DNA of 64,000 nucleotides from Roseicyclus sp. (GCA_018401055.1 JAGYLB010000114.1:1-64000), one strand, 5' to 3'. Shown: positions 18,597 through 30,191, counted from the first letter of the stretch. Notes: a model not told the origin generated them from the letters alone. A program made the numbers and translations.

Positions 18597-19867
18597 GTGA
18601 GTGGCAACACGACATGCGTCAGACCTGGGGGTTGGATGTTCTGTGCACCATCAAGGGGCTTCGGCCTCGTGCTCGCGGCCGTGATGGCGCTTGCGGGTTG
18701 CGAACAGCTGCCGCGTGGCGCAGCTGTCGAGCGCGAGATCGTCGCCGTAGCACAAGGCGAGATTGCCGATTTCGCCGTCTATCCCGTTGACCGCGCCCTT
18801 CTGGCACAGCTTGCCGACTGGCCGCAGACCGGCGAGCGGCAGCTGAACTGGACTTCCTGCCAGCGGCGGAGCGCGGACACAGGTGATCGCGCCCGGCGAT
18901 GTGCTGGAAATCACCATTTGGGACAGCAACGAAAACTCGCTCCTGTCCTCGGACGGGCAGCGGCAGGTCCAGATTCAGGCATTGACCGTGGCACCCGACG
19001 GATCTGTCTTCGTGCCCTATGTCGGCAACACGCAGGTTTCGGGCCTGACGCTGCAACTGGCCCGCGAACATCTGCAAGACGAGATCGACATGGTCGTGCC
19101 CTCGGCACAGGTGCAACTGATGCTGGCCGAAGGCCCGCACCAGTTCCGTCGATCTGGTCGGCGGCGTGGCCGCGCCCGGCGCCTATCCGCTGCCCGACCG
19201 CAGCTACGCCGTGCCTGGAGCCTGTCGGCCGCCGGTGGCGGTGTTCCAGAGTCGGCCGCCAGTCAATCCGCAGATCCGCCTGCGCCGGGGCGGCAGCATC
19301 CGCAAGCGCATCGGTCGAAGCGGCTCTATGACAGCGGCCCGGTCTCGGTGCGCGTTGCTGGCCGAAGCGGCGATCGGGTCATCGTCGAAGCAGAACCGGC
19401 GCGCCAGTTCCACCGTCCGCGCTGAAGCGCCGCCGGTCAGCGAAAGTCAGCCGCCAGTTCACGCAAGAACTTATGCGTGACGGCGCTGGGCGCGATGGCG
19501 GATCATCGGCGGCGTCGACGGCCGCAGGGAGCGATCCGAGATTTTGGCAGTCTTGATCCTGTCGCAGATACCCGACCAAGCGCGGTAGCGCGCCGATAGA
19601 GGCGTGGAGCCGAAGCCGAGTCGAGGTGGTGCTTCGCGCTGGAGCCCTGACATCGGCCGGACAGCCTGTTCCAGCCCGCGCAGGAACTTTCACCTGCACG
19701 GCGATGACCTCGTACTTGTGACCGAAAGCCCGATCACCTCGGCGCAGACGATCTTCGGCCTTATAGGTTCGGTCTTCGGGCTGGCGAACCAGACCTCCGG
19801 CCTCGCAGGCTGGCGGCCCCTCAACGCGGCGGGTCGATGGCCTTGGCCCGCTGCACGAGGCTGTTGA
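18597..19867 (+). CDS. Wza-type polysaccharide export lipoprotein (heavily frameshifted)
   Basis: Outer-membrane export channel component of the Poly_export/SLBB family. A lipoprotein signal is clear (VLAAVMALAGC, lipobox LAGC). After a shift near 18870 the conserved Poly_export start PGDVLEITIWDSNENSLL follows, with VAPDGSVFVPYVG and VSGLTLQLAREHL. Further pieces in other frames are VDLVGGVAAPGAYPLPDRSY, LYDSGPVSVRVAGRSGDRV, and finally FHLHGDDLVLVTESPITSAQ near 19690. I count at least seven frame changes, more than any other gene here. Start is GTG 18597 or ATG 18636. The end is uncertain (19800-19867). It diverges from galE, supporting a polysaccharide locus. Confidence 0.75.
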
Positions 19868-21072
19868 TGCGTTCCACATGGGCAGGCAGGCAGCGCGTCG
19901 TGAAATCGTAGCGCTCGATCATGTGCGCCCGTGCGTTGCCCCCCAGATGCGCGACATCGCCGGGGCGCGCCAGCACCTCGACCACTTGACGGGCCAGCGC
20001 CTCATGGTCGTGGAAATCGACCAGCATCGCCGTTTCGCCATGAGTCATCACCTCGCGCACGGGTGCCGTGTCCGAAGCGACGATCGTGGCCCCCATCGAC
20101 ATCGCCTCCATGCTCGACCGCGACGGCGCTGAAGGGCGCGGTCAGGTAGAATGTGGCGGCCCGGCACTGAATGATCTTCTGTTGACGGCATAGAGGCGCC
20201 TTTCCGAGAGATAGCACGCGGTTCCAATCCACGCGGTCGCCCACCTCGCGCTCCATCTCGGCGCGGTAGCCGCCCTTTTCGGGACTGGCCTTCCCATAGG
20301 ACACCTCGTTGCCGCCGATGATCAGCGCACGGGCGTTGGGCCTTGCGGCGAGGATATGGGGCAGGGCACGCATGAATTTGTGGAACCCCCGCGTCGGTTC
20401 CATGTTGCGCGCCATGTAGGTGAAGATCTCGTCTTGCCGCGTGACCGAGCGACCCAACCGGCCCAAAGGCACGGAGGCCGTGCGGTCGGGCACCAACCGG
20501 TCGGTCCGGATGCCATCATGTTCGACATAGATCTTGTCGTGAAAATTTGCCGGGAACGTGTCGCGCTGGAACAGCGTGGGCGACTGGCCCAGATCGACGG
20601 TCTGGATATTGGCGAAATTCACCGCGTTGCGCGCATGCATGAGAAAGGGCGCATGCTCGGAGGCCGGGAATTCCGGGTCGAACCCGACCGATCCGCCGTT
20701 GGCCAGAAAGTAATATTCGAAAAACCCGATGATCGGCGCATCCGGCCAGACCTGCTTGAGAAAGGTCAGCTCGCCCCAACCCACATGGCCAAGGATCACG
20801 TCGGGGCGAAACCCGTCCGCCGCCAACTTTTGGGCCGCGAACCCCGCGCCCAGACCATTGCCAACGCATTCCTCCCAGTATTTCGTCGGCGCATAGGCGG
20901 CCTCTGCCGGAACATGGTGCGGCGCATAGAGCACGATCTGCGCCCCCTTGACCTGCGCCACCCCCTTGCGTTGGGTCAGGAACACGATCTTGTGCCCGCC
21001 CTGGGTCACCAGCCACTGGAACAATTCGCGGTATTGGCCCGGAAAATTCTGGTGCACGAAAAGGATGTTCAT
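19821..21072 (-). CDS. Group 1 (GT4) glycosyltransferase (two frameshifts)
   Basis: GT-B fold glycosyltransferase of about 417 residues, likely adding a sugar during exopolysaccharide or glycan assembly at the inner membrane. The start MNILFVHQNFPGQYRELFQ and the DVILGHVGWGE segment are typical of a subgroup with a TYMARNMEPTRGFHKFMRAL motif in the acceptor/donor hinge. After breaks near 20185 and 20115 the donor-binding end appears: MEAMSMGATIVASDTAPVRE, with the family's Glu-x7-Glu-like pair, and AMLVDFHDHEALA. Sugar specificity is not predictable. It faces the Wza gene tail to tail and belongs to the same polysaccharide block. Confidence 0.85.
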
Positions 21073-21207
21073 CTGCCTGCCGTCCGATCTGCCGTCGTTT
21101 GGGGGCAGTGTCTGCGATGATGGCGCGGCGGGCAAGGCGTTGTAGATTTGGGATTGCGGGCCGCGCGCCTATATGAAACGCAAAATCCGCAATTCAGGAT
21201 GACCAAC

Positions 21208-22242
21208 ATGACCCTGACGACCAAGATCGCATGGGACGACACGGTATTGCCGTTCCAGCTTGACCTGTCCGACATCCGGGGACGGGTAGCGCGGCTCGAT
21301 CACACGCTCGACCAGGTGCTGGAACAGCACGACTACCCGCCCGAGGTGGAGGCGATGGTGGCCGAGGCAGCACTCTTGACCGCGCGCTGGATCGGCCCGG
21401 ACATTGGATGAAGCTGCGCTGGAATCCGTCGCTGCCGAGTTGCGCGGGGACGGGCCGATCGCCACAGTCGCCACCGTTTCTTCGCGCCCGCCGATGCCGA
21501 AACGCCCGCCCGCATCCCGCGCCTATGCTCGAGCTATGCGACAAGGACAGGCTGAGCGCCCGGGCAGCACATGCCTTTCAGCCAGATCGGCAAGGGCTAT
21601 TTCGCCATCCTGATCGACCAAGGCGCGGGCAGCACCCCTATCAGGGCATCACGCCCTTGGCGGGCGGGTCGTTCGTCGGCCTGCGCCGAGGCCTATTTCG
21701 CTCAATCCGAACAACTTCCCACCCGGTTCCAGCTCAGCTATGGACTCAGCCGTGAACCGGGCCAGCCGACCCGCTGGCGCGCGGGCGGTGTGATGCTGCA
21801 ACACATGCCCAAGGCCTCGCCGCTGATGGCGGGCGGCGAGGGCGGATCGGGCGAAAACGGGCTGCTGGCCGCCACCGACCTCCTGGACGCGGACGAGGGC
21901 GAGAACTGGAACCGCGCCAACATCTTGCTCGACACCGTCGATGATCTGGAGCTGATCGGCCCCACCATCGGCCCCACCGACCTGCTTCTGCGCCTGTTTC
22001 ACGAGGAAGGGCCGCGCGTTTACGACGCCTTGCCGGTGCAGTTCGGCTGCACCTGTTCGGCCGAGCGGGTGCGCAACACCATGTCGATCTATTCCGCCCG
22101 CGACATCGGCCATATGACGACCGACGATGGCCGTGTCACCGCCGATTGCCAGTTCTGCGGCGCGCATTACGAATTCGACCCCAAGACGCTGGGGTTCGAG
22201 GCCGAGCTTCCGCCGGAGGGGGGCGATGGCCGCGCCGACTGA
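21208..22242 (+). CDS. hslO: Hsp33 redox-regulated chaperone (several frameshifts)
   Basis: Cytoplasmic holdase activated by oxidative unfolding. The N-terminus MTLTTKIAWDDTVLPFQLD followed by DIRGRVARLD is characteristic; ATG 21208 has AGGA eight bases upstream, whereas the ATG at 21199 does not. The zinc-binding redox switch at the C-terminus is intact: FGCTCSAERV and DCQFCGAHYEFD (C-x-C ... C-x2-C). Between about 21400 and 21690 the frame changes several times, but QIGKGYFAILIDQG and AEAYFAQSEQLPTRFQL can be read. The stop lies 16 bases inside the NUDIX gene, suggesting translational coupling. Confidence 0.88.
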
Positions 22243-22848
22243 TCTTGACCGGTTGCTTGCGGCGCTGGACCGGGCGCCGCAGCGGCCGTCGTCGGACTAT
22301 GACCTCAACCGCGATGGCAAGTCATCTTTGCCCGAGGCTTACGTTCTGAAGCTTAGCCGCCGTCTTGATCGGTGTGATCGGCAATCAGGTCATCTTGACC
22401 AAACGCGCCTCGCATCTGAAACACCATCCGGGCCAGATCGCCTTTCCCGGCGGCAAGGTGGACGCAGGGGATGCCGACCCCACCGCCGCCGCGCTGCGCG
22501 AAGCGCGCGAAGAAATCGGTCTCGATCCTGGCGATCGTTTTTGGTACCTGACTGGCCAGCTGCCCAGCCAGGACCATGACCGGCTACACCCATCGCCCCA
22601 TACCTGCCCGGATCGAGCGGGGTTTGCCGCCACGAGCCGAATCCTGGCCGGCGGTGGCCGGAGGTGAAACCATGTCCCCCTTGTCTGCCCTTTTCCTTTT
22701 ACGCTCGACCCCGCGCGCTGCCGGATTCGAGCGCCGCCGCTGGCGTGGAGTCTGGCGCCGCTACTATGTCGTGCCCTTCGGCCCCTATTACACCTGGGGC
22801 GCGACCGCCCGCATGCTCAAGGCGCTGGCTGACAGGGTGACGGCATGA
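22226..22848 (+). CDS. NUDIX hydrolase, CoA pyrophosphatase-like (frameshifted)
   Basis: NUDIX enzyme of about 205 residues of the NudL type, which splits CoA or related nucleotides. The NUDIX box is complete in one frame: [20 protein letters not shown] then EEIGL. Upstream of it are [20 protein letters not shown] residues typical of the CoA-pyrophosphatase subgroup. The N-terminal [18 protein letters not shown] (ATG 22226) and the C-terminal [20 protein letters not shown] are in other frames, with breaks near 22360, 22565 and probably 22650. It overlaps hslO at the start and cca at the end (ATGA at 22845-22848). Confidence 0.82.
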
Positions 22849-23997
22849 AGCTTGTCGCGGACTGGATGACCGACCCGGGCACAGAGGCGGTGATGGCCGC
22901 ACTCGCCAACGCTGACCATGCGGCGTGGTTCGTGGGCGGCTGCGTGCGCAACGGGCTGATCGGAACGTCCGTCTCGGACATCGACATCACCACCGACGCC
23001 CACCCCGAAGCGGTCATCGCCGCGGCCAAGGCGGCAGGGATCAAGGCGGTTCCCACGGGGATCGAGCATGGCACCGTCACGCTGGTCGCGGCCCATCGCC
23101 CCTATGAGATCACGACGCTGCGCCGCGACCTGACCACCGATGGCAGGCGGGCCACCATAGCCTTCACCGACCGGCTGGAGGACGACGCCGCGCGCCGTGA
23201 CTTCACCATCAACGCCCTTTATGCAACCTCCGACGGCAGCGTACTCGATCCCAATGGCGAAGGCCTCGCCGATCTGGCCGCGCGCCGCTTGCGCTTCATC
23301 GGCCAACCTGCTGACCGCATCGCCGAGGATTACCTGCGCATCTTGCGCTTCTTCCGCTTTCACGCCTGGTATGCCGACCCAGCGGGTGGCATCGACGCCG
23401 AGGGGCTGGCCGCCTGCGCCGCCCTGTCGGACGGCATCGCCCGCCTGTCGCAAGCGAGCGCGTCGGCACCGAGATGCTCAAACTCCTCGCCGCCCCTGAT
23501 CCCGCCCCCGCGGTGGCCGCCATGGCCCAATCTGGCGTGCTGGCGCAAACCCTGCCGGGCGCCGATGCGCGCCTCATGCCTATTTTGATCGCGGCCGAGG
23601 ATACCGCGCCCGATCCGATCCGCCGCCTTGCCGCGTTGGGGGCGATGACGTGCCGGACCGCCTGCGCCTGTCCAAAGCCGACCGCGACCGGCTGGCAATC
23701 TTGCGTCACGGCATGGCCTTTTCCGATCCACCCGGCGCGCTGGCCTACGCCCACGGCGCCAAAACGGCATGGGACATCGTCTTGCTGCGCGCGGCGCAGT
23801 TCGAAACCCCGCCCGATCCCGCCCTACGCGATCCGATCGCCAAAGGTGCCGCTGCGATCTTTCCGGTCAAGCCTGCCGACCTCATGCCCGACCTGCAGGG
23901 CCCGGCCCTCAGGGCGACCCTCAAGCGCCTTGAGGCGCGCTGGATCGCATCGGATTTCACCCTTACGCGCCAAGACCTTCTCGGCCACCCCCGTTAA
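22845..23997 (+). CDS. cca: CCA tRNA nucleotidyltransferase (two frameshifts)
   Basis: Builds or repairs the 3' CCA end of tRNAs. The class II nucleotidyltransferase head is intact: FVGGCVRNGLIG then SDIDITTDA (the catalytic DxD), followed by RRDFTINALYA and DLAARRLRFIGQPADRIAED with LRILRFFRFHA. The frame breaks near 23465, resuming with MLKLLAAPDPAPAVAAM, and again near 23645 for PDRLRLSKADRDRL to the end. About 384 residues in total, which is normal. An essential gene in bacteria lacking genomically encoded CCA, so the breaks are likely sequence errors. Overlaps the NUDIX gene by four bases. Confidence 0.9.
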
Positions 23998-24030
23998 CCC
24001 CGCATCAAGGTTAACGCGCGCCGCCTCCCT

Positions 24031-24063
24031 TCTTCGTTTCAAAAATATCCCCGCCGGAGGCCC
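24031..24063 (+). repeat. Extragenic repeat, copy B
   Basis: TCTTCGTTTCAAAAATATCC followed by CCGCCGGAGG. It matches the cores of the copies at 11858-11921 (minus strand) and 62546-62615 but lacks their long GC-rich arm. It follows the cca stop. Just before it, GTTAAC occurs twice, at about 24000-24016. Confidence 0.5.
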
Positions 24064-24141
24064 CGCTCCCGCCACGGACGCCCCACTTGACAATCCGAGT
24101 GCCGCGCTCTCACGTCGCGCGATCCGCGCCCGGAGCCTGCC

Positions 24142-24718
24142 TTGGACCCTCTCTATCCCTTCGTCTTCCTCGGCTTGTTCAGCCCCGGCCCGAATGTCAT
24201 CCTGCTCACTGCCTCGGGCGCGCGCTCGGCTTCGCGCCACCTTGCCGCATGTGGCGGGCGTGGCGCTGGGTGTGGGAATCACAGCGGGCCTGACCGGCCT
24301 TGGCATCGGCGCGCTGATGCAGGGCCTGCCGATCCTCGAACTGGCGCTCAAGTCCATCGCGGCGCTCTGGATCGGCTGGATGGCCTGGTCGCTCTGGCGC
24401 TCCTCGGCCGCGGGCGGCGCCGCGCCCCGCGCGCGCCCCTTCACCCTGCTCGAAGCGGTGCTGTTCCAATGGGTCAATCCCAAGGTCTGGGCCATCGCCA
24501 TCGCGGCGGCCTCGGGCTACGGCACCGGGCTCGACCCCCTCTCCGAGGCGCAGCGCCTCGCGCTCGCTTTCTGCGGCCTCAATCTCTTTGTCAGCCTGTT
24601 CTGGACCTGGGCGGGCTCGCTCCTCGCGATCTTGCTGACCACGCCGCGCGCATGGCAGATCTTTGCCCGCGCGATGGCTTTGGGCCTTGCCGCGTCGGCG
24701 GTCATGGTCTTTGCCTGA
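24142..24718 (+). CDS. LysE-family amino-acid/metabolite exporter (one frameshift)
   Basis: Inner-membrane exporter of about 192 residues, possibly for amino acids or homoserine lactones. The N-terminus LDPLYPFVFLGLFSPGPNVI has the family SPGPN motif; it would start at a TTG (24142). A frame break near 24232 leads to VAGVALGVGITAGLTGLGIG in the other frame. Later come FQWVNPKVWAIAIAA, the family's NPK motif, and several more helices. It is somewhat short for LysE proteins (about 205). Substrate unknown. The 140 bases before it are non-coding and hold repeat copy B. Confidence 0.82.
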
Positions 24719-24760
24719 GCATCGGACTATATGAGGGGTACAGGACAATGAGCCTTACCC

Positions 24761-26613
24761 ATGTTCCGCTTCTTCGAAAATCTGGTCGACCCCTACGCGG
24801 CCTATCCTGAAACCGACGCGCCGCCGCGTCGGCTGTGGCCGTTCCTTTGGTCCTATTCGCAGCCCTTCAAGCGCGTGTTCACGATCACCGCGCTGATGTC
24901 GGTCGTCGTCGCCGTGATCGAGATCGGGCTGATCTGGTACATGGGCCGCATCGTCGACCTGTTGTCGGACGGTGATCCCGCCGCCATCCTCGCCGCCCAT
25001 GGCTGGGAACTGATCGCCGCCGCCATCTTCATCCTGACGCTGCGTCCGCTTTTGCAGGGCCTGGCGGTCGCGCTGCTGAACAACGGCATCTTGCCGCAAT
25101 TCGGCGCGCTGATCCGCTGGCGCGCGCATCGCCAGGTGCTGCGCCAGTCCGTCGGCTGGTTCGAGAACGATTTCGCCGGCCGCATTGCCAACCGCATCAT
25201 GCAGACCCCCACCAGCGCGGGCGATGCGATCTTCCAGATCTTCGACGCGATCACCTTCTCGCTGGCCTACCTGATCGGCGCGGCCATCTTGCTGACCGGC
25301 TCCGACCCGCGCCTCGCCATCCCGCTGCTGATCTGGTTCGCGCTTTACGGCTTGCTCCTGCGCTGGACCATCGCGCGCGTCGGCCCCGCCTCCAAGGCCA
25401 GCGCCGATGCCCGCTCGATGACCACGGGCCGGGTGGTGGACAGCTACACCAACATCCATTCCGTCAAGCTTTTCGCCCACCACGACCGCGAGATCGACTA
25501 CGCGAAGGACGCCATCGAACAGACCCGTGACACCTTCGCCCGCGAAATGCGGCTGTTCACGATCATGGATGTGGCGCTGACGGCGCTTAACGGTTTCCTG
25601 ATTGTGGCCGTCGTCGGCTGGGCGATCTGGCTCTGGTCCACGGGCGCGGCCTCGGTCGGCGCGGTTGCCGCCGCCACGGCGCTGACGCTCCGGCTCAACG
25701 CCATGACCGGCTGGATCATGTGGGCGGTCTCGACGCTGTTCCGCTCGCTCGGCGTTGTGACCGAGGGCATGGAGACGATCACAGATCCCGTCCGCCTGAC
25801 CGATGCGCCGGGTGCCAAAGCGCTGGTCATGGACCGCGGCACCGTTACCTTCGACGCCGTCAGCCACCATTACGGGCGTGGCGCGGGTGGGCTTGACCGG
25901 CTGTCGCTGGCGATCCAGCCGGGCGAGAAACTGGGCCTGATCGGGCGGTCGGGCGCGGGAAAATCCACCCTCGTCAAGCTGCTCCTGCGTTTCTACGACG
26001 TGGAAGACGGGCGCATCCTGATCGACGGGCAAGATATCCGCACCGTCACGCAAGACAGCCTGCGCCGCACATCGGAATGGTGCAACAGGACAGCTCGCTC
26101 CTGCACCGCTCCGTGCGCGACAACATCCTCTACGGCCGCCCCGACGCCTCGGACGAGCAGATGATCGCCGCCGCCAAACGGGCCGAGGCGCATGACTTCA
26201 TCCTGACGCTCGAGGACCCGCAGGGCCGCCGCGGCTATGACGCCCATGTGGGCGAGCGGGGCGTGAAACTCTCGGGTGGGCAGCGCCAGCGGGTGACGCT
26301 TGCCCGCGTGATCCTCAAGGATGCGCCGATCCTTGTGCTGGACGAGGCCACCAGCGCGCTCGACAGCGAGGTCGAGGCCGCGATCCAGAACACGCTCTAC
26401 AACGTCATGCAGGGCAAGACGGTGATCGCCATCGCGCACCGCCTGTCCACCATCGCCCAGATGGACCGCATCGTGGTGCTGGACGATGGCCATATCGCCG
26501 AACAGGGCACCCACGCCGACTTGCTGGCCAAAGGCGGGCTTTACGCCGGGTTCTGGGCGCGGCAATCGGGCGGCTTCATCGGCATCGACGCGGAAACAGA
26601 GGCGGCGGAATGA
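24761..26613 (+). CDS. ABC exporter, fused permease-ATPase, first half-transporter (one frameshift)
   Basis: A type IV ABC half-transporter of about 618 residues. Six membrane helices occupy residues about 30-320. The nucleotide-binding domain has Walker [14 protein letters not shown]. After a one-base loss near 26070 (the paralogue at 27930 reads SLRRQIAMV) it continues with a Q-loop VQQDSSLLH, signature LSGGQRQRV, Walker [13 protein letters not shown] and the H-loop AIAHRLST. An alternative ATG at 24748 has a better ribosome site but is out of frame. The stop overlaps the next transporter gene (ATGA). The pair probably forms a heterodimer exporting lipids, peptides or drugs. Confidence 0.88.
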
Positions 26614-28472
26614 CGACCATGTTCCGCCCCATCCTGCTGTGGCTGGCCGATCTGATCGACGGCTTCGCGCCGGCCGAGGGCGCGCCGCCCCGCGCGCTCT
26701 GGCCGTTCCTGCGCTGGTGTCTGGCGGGGACATGGCCGGTGATCTGGGTTGCCACGATCTTTTCCGCCATCGCCGGCGCGATGGAGGTTGCCTCGGCCTG
26801 GCTCCTGGGCGTGGTCATCGACGCGGCGCTGACCGCCGGGCCCGAGGCGTTCTTTGCCGACCACGCCCTGCTCATCGGCGTCTATGTCGGCTTCTACCTG
26901 ATCTTTCGCCCCTTCTTCTTCGGCGCCTCGGCGGCCTTCAACGGCATCGTGCTGCCGCCCAATCTCGCGCCCCTGATCCAGTCCCGGTTGCACCGCTGGT
27001 CGATGGGCCATGCCGTCAGCTTTTTCGACAACGACTTCGCCGGGCGGATCGCGCAAAAGCAGATGCAGACGGCAACCGCGCTGGTGAACGTCGTGACCGA
27101 GGTGATCAACGCCGGCGCCTTTGCCATCGCGACGCTTGTGGGCGCGGTCGTCATGCTGGTGGCCATCGACTGGCGTATCGGTCTGATGCTGCTGGTCTGG
27201 ACGGCCGGGTATGCGTGGATGATCGGCTGGTTCATGCCGCGCATCCGGGTGCTGTCCAAGACACGGGCGGCGGCGCGGGCGAATGTCACGGGCCAGATCG
27301 TCGACACGATCACCAACATCAAGACCGTCAAGCTGTTCGGCCATGTCGAATATGAGGACGAGACCGCCATCGAGGCCATGAAGGGCTACCGCAACGCGGC
27401 ACTCGACTTCGGCTATCTCTCGACCGGCTTCCGCTTCGCCTTGATGTTCACGGCGGGCATATTGCCCGTGGCGCTGGTGCTGGGGGCGGTCGCGCTGTGG
27501 CAAGTCGGCAGTGTCACGGCGGGCGAGATCGCCGCGACGGGTGCCGTGTCGATGCGGATCGCACAGATGACCGGCTGGGTCAGTTTCACGCTCATGGGCA
27601 TCTACGCCAATGTAGGCGAGATCGAGGACGGGATGCGCACGCTTACCCCGCCCCATGACCTGACGGATGCGAAAGGCGCGGTGGACCTGCCGTCGTCCAC
27701 CGGGCGGATCGCCTTTGAAGGGGTCAGTTTCGCCTATGGCCGCGAGACCGGCGGCGGGGTCGACGGGATCGATCTGGTGGTGGAACCGGGGCAGAAGATC
27801 GGCATTGTCGGTGCGTCTGGCGCGGGAAAATCGACGCTCGTGGCGCTGCTGCTCAGGCTCTACGACACCGAACAGGGCCGCGTGACGCTCGACGGGATCG
27901 ATGTGCGCACGATCAAGCAAGACAGCCTGCGTCGGCAGATCGCGATGGTCACGCAAGACACCGCGATGTTCAATCGCTCGGCCTATGACAACATCCTCTA
28001 CGGTCGCCCTGCTGCGTCCGAGGACGAGGTCTTTGCGGCGGCGAAGCGGGCCGAAGCTCATGAGTTCATCGAGAAACTGATCGATCACCGGGGACGGCGC
28101 GGCTACGGCGCGTATCTCGGCGAACGCGGGGTCAAGCTGTCGGGCGGGCAGCGGCAGCGCATCGCATTGGCGCGCGCGTTCCTGAAAGACGCGCCGGTGC
28201 TGGTGCTGGACGAGGCGACATCGGCGCTGGATTCGGAGGTCGAGGCCGCGATACAGGACACGCTGCTCGACGTGATGCAGGGCAAGACCGTGATCGCCAT
28301 CGCGCACCGCCTGTCGACCCTGTCGGCGATGGACCGGATCGTGGTGCTGGATCAGGGCCGCATCGCCGAGGACGGGACGCATGACAGCCTGCTGGCCAAT
28401 GGCGGGCTCTATGCGCGCTATTGGAACCGGCAGTCGGGCGGGTTCATCGGCCTGTCCGACGCTGCTGAATGA
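26610..28472 (+). CDS. ABC exporter, fused permease-ATPase, second half-transporter
   Basis: 620 residues, intact. Six transmembrane helices are followed by an ATPase with all canonical motifs: Walker [17 protein letters not shown]-loop [12 protein letters not shown], signature [15 protein letters not shown], Walker [14 protein letters not shown] and switch His in [11 protein letters not shown]. It is clearly paralogous to the gene before it, sharing the ending RQSGGFIG, and the two start/stop codons overlap. Both ATP sites look competent because neither partner has lost its Walker B glutamate, unlike many heterodimeric exporters. Substrate unknown. Confidence 0.93.
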   Translation: MTTMFRPILLWLADLIDGFAPAEGAPPRALWPFLRWCLAGTWPVIWVATIFSAIAGAMEVASAWLLGVVIDAALTAGPEAFFADHALLIGVYVGFYLIFRPFFFGASAAFNGIVLPPNLAPLIQSRLHRWSMGHAVSFFDNDFAGRIAQKQMQTATALVNVVTEVINAGAFAIATLVGAVVMLVAIDWRIGLMLLVWTAGYAWMIGWFMPRIRVLSKTRAAARANVTGQIVDTITNIKTVKLFGHVEYEDETAIEAMKGYRNAALDFGYLSTGFRFALMFTAGILPVALVLGAVALWQVGSVTAGEIAATGAVSMRIAQMTGWVSFTLMGIYANVGEIEDGMRTLTPPHDLTDAKGAVDLPSSTGRIAFEGVSFAYGRETGGGVDGIDLVVEPGQKIGIVGASGAGKSTLVALLLRLYDTEQGRVTLDGIDVRTIKQDSLRRQIAMVTQDTAMFNRSAYDNILYGRPAASEDEVFAAAKRAEAHEFIEKLIDHRGRRGYGAYLGERGVKLSGGQRQRIALARAFLKDAPVLVLDEATSALDSEVEAAIQDTLLDVMQGKTVIAIAHRLSTLSAMDRIVVLDQGRIAEDGTHDSLLANGGLYARYWNRQSGGFIGLSDAAE

Positions 28473-28525
28473 GGCTGGCCAAGCGGGCCAGGATAGGGCA
28501 GCTTTCCTGACATAAGGGAGGGGCC

Positions 28526-28948
28526 ATGGACCTTGAAACCGTTTCCGCCGACACGCTGGGCCGTAGCCTGACGGGCATCGGACTGAACCTTGTCACGCGC
28601 GATGTGCGGGCGCTTGCGGCCTTTCTGTCCTGGGTCTTCGGCCTGTCGGTGCATCGGCTCTCTGATGATTTCGCGATCCTGCGCCATGGGGCCATGATGC
28701 TGCAACTTCACTCCGACGCGAGTTTTGCCCTGCACCCGCTGCCCGGCCTGATCCCGGAAAACCCTCCGCGCGGCGGGGGCGTGCAGATCTACCTTTTCGG
28801 CATCGACCCCGATGCCGCCATTGCGCGCGCCCAAGACGCGGCGCACATGGTGCTGGAACCCGCCACCGACAAGCCGCACGGCCTGCGCGAGGGCACGATC
28901 CTGTCCCCTGAAGGCTACGCCTTTTCCCCGGCGATCCCCCTCCCATGA
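28526..28948 (+). CDS. VOC (glyoxalase/bleomycin-resistance fold) protein
   Basis: 140 residues, intact. The beta-alpha-beta-beta-beta repeats of the vicinal oxygen chelate fold can be seen: LTGIGLNLVTRDVRALAAFL, WVFGLSVHRLSDDFAILRHG and GVQIYLFGIDPDAAIARAQD, ending in LSPEGYAFSPAIPLP. Members may be metal-dependent enzymes or binding proteins. The metal ligands are not obvious (one His in the first strand is replaced by Asn). It overlaps the rRNA methyltransferase gene by four bases, so it may serve the same transcript but not necessarily the same process. Confidence 0.8.
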   Translation: MDLETVSADTLGRSLTGIGLNLVTRDVRALAAFLSWVFGLSVHRLSDDFAILRHGAMMLQLHSDASFALHPLPGLIPENPPRGGGVQIYLFGIDPDAAIARAQDAAHMVLEPATDKPHGLREGTILSPEGYAFSPAIPLP

Positions 28949-30179
28949 CCGAAACGCAACTGACCATCCACCGCCTCGGCCACCAAGGCGACGGGATCGC
29001 CCCCGGCCCGGTCTTTGTGCCCCTGACCCTGCCCGGCGAACTGGTCGAAGGCGTGGTCGAGGGCGACCGGATGGAGGCGCCGCGCATCGTAACGCCCTCG
29101 TCCGACCGGGTCCGCGCGCCCTGCCCGCATTACCGGAGCTGCGGGGGATGTTCCCTGATGCACGCGGCAGACCCTTTCGTGGCCACCTGGAAGGCGCAGG
29201 TGATAGAGACGGCGCTGGCAGCCCATGACCCTGCGACCGACATCCGCCCCACTCCTGACCTCGCCCCCCCGGTCGCGGCGGCGGGCGACGCTGGCCGGGC
29301 GGCGCACGAAAAAGGGCGCGCTGGTGGGGTTTCACGGGCGGCGGTCCGACGTGATCGTGCCGCTGACCGAATGCCATGTGCTGGCGCCCGCGCTGGTCGC
29401 ACTGATCCCCACGCTGGCAGAGATCACGCAGATCGGCGGTTCACGCTCGGCCACGCTGTCCTTTGCGCTGACCCTGACCGACACAGGCGTGGATTGCGCA
29501 GTGACGGGCGGCAAGCCGCTGGACGGACCTCTGCAGGCAGCGCTGCCGCGGTTTCGGGACAAGATCGCCCGGCTGACTTGGGACGACGAGCCTGTCTATG
29601 CCGACCATGCTCCGACCCTCCGGTTCGGTCCGGTCACGATCGCCCCGCCCCCCGGGGCTTTCCTTCAGGCCACGCCCGAGGGCGAAGCCGCCCTGCGCGC
29701 CGCCGTGACCGAGGCGCTGGAGGGTTCGACCCGCATCGCCGACCTTTTCGCCGGCTGCGGCACCTTCGCCCTGCCCTTGGCAACCCGCACCCCGGTGCAC
29801 GCCGTCGAAGGCGACGCGACCCTGACCGGCGCCCTGATGCAGGCCGCCCGGCACGCGCAAGGCCTCAAATCCCGTGACCGCCGAGACGCGCGACCTGTTC
29901 CGCAGGCCCCTGCTTGCGGAGGAGGTGGCGCGCTTCGACGGCGTCGTCATCGACCCTCCACGCGCGGGCGCAGAAGCGCAGACCCGCGCACTGGCCGAAG
30001 CACAGGTCGCCCGCATCGCCATGGTGTCATGTAACCCCGTGACCTTCGCCCGTGACGCCGCGCTGCTCGTGCAGGCAGGCTACCGCCTGAATTGGGTGCA
30101 ACCAGTCGACCAATTTCGCTGGTCGCCCCATGTGGAGCTTGCAGCCAGCCTGTCGCTGCCCCATCTGAGCGGAAATTGA
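28945..30179 (+). CDS. TrmA/RlmD-family 5-methyluridine RNA methyltransferase (two frameshifts)
   Basis: SAM-dependent enzyme methylating uridine C5 in 23S rRNA (RlmD/RlmC-like), about 410 residues. A TRAM-like N-terminus (IHRLGHQGDGIAPGPVFVPL) is followed by the iron-sulfur cysteines CPHYRSCGGCSL. After a break near 29265 come the RNA-binding segment and the SAM domain (RIADLFAGCGTFALPLA). A second break near 29872 leads to FDGVVIDPPRAGA and the catalytic cysteine in VSCNPVTFARD. The product position (U1939 or U747 in E. coli numbering) cannot be told from sequence alone. The ATG overlaps the VOC gene. Confidence 0.88.
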
Positions 30180-30191
30180 CCGAGGGCCAGA

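Noticed and set aside
26541..28382. 613-codon minus-strand open frame opposite the second ABC transporter
   Set aside because: Antisense to an intact, fully motif-bearing ABC gene; rich in Arg/His/Asp as expected for a shadow.
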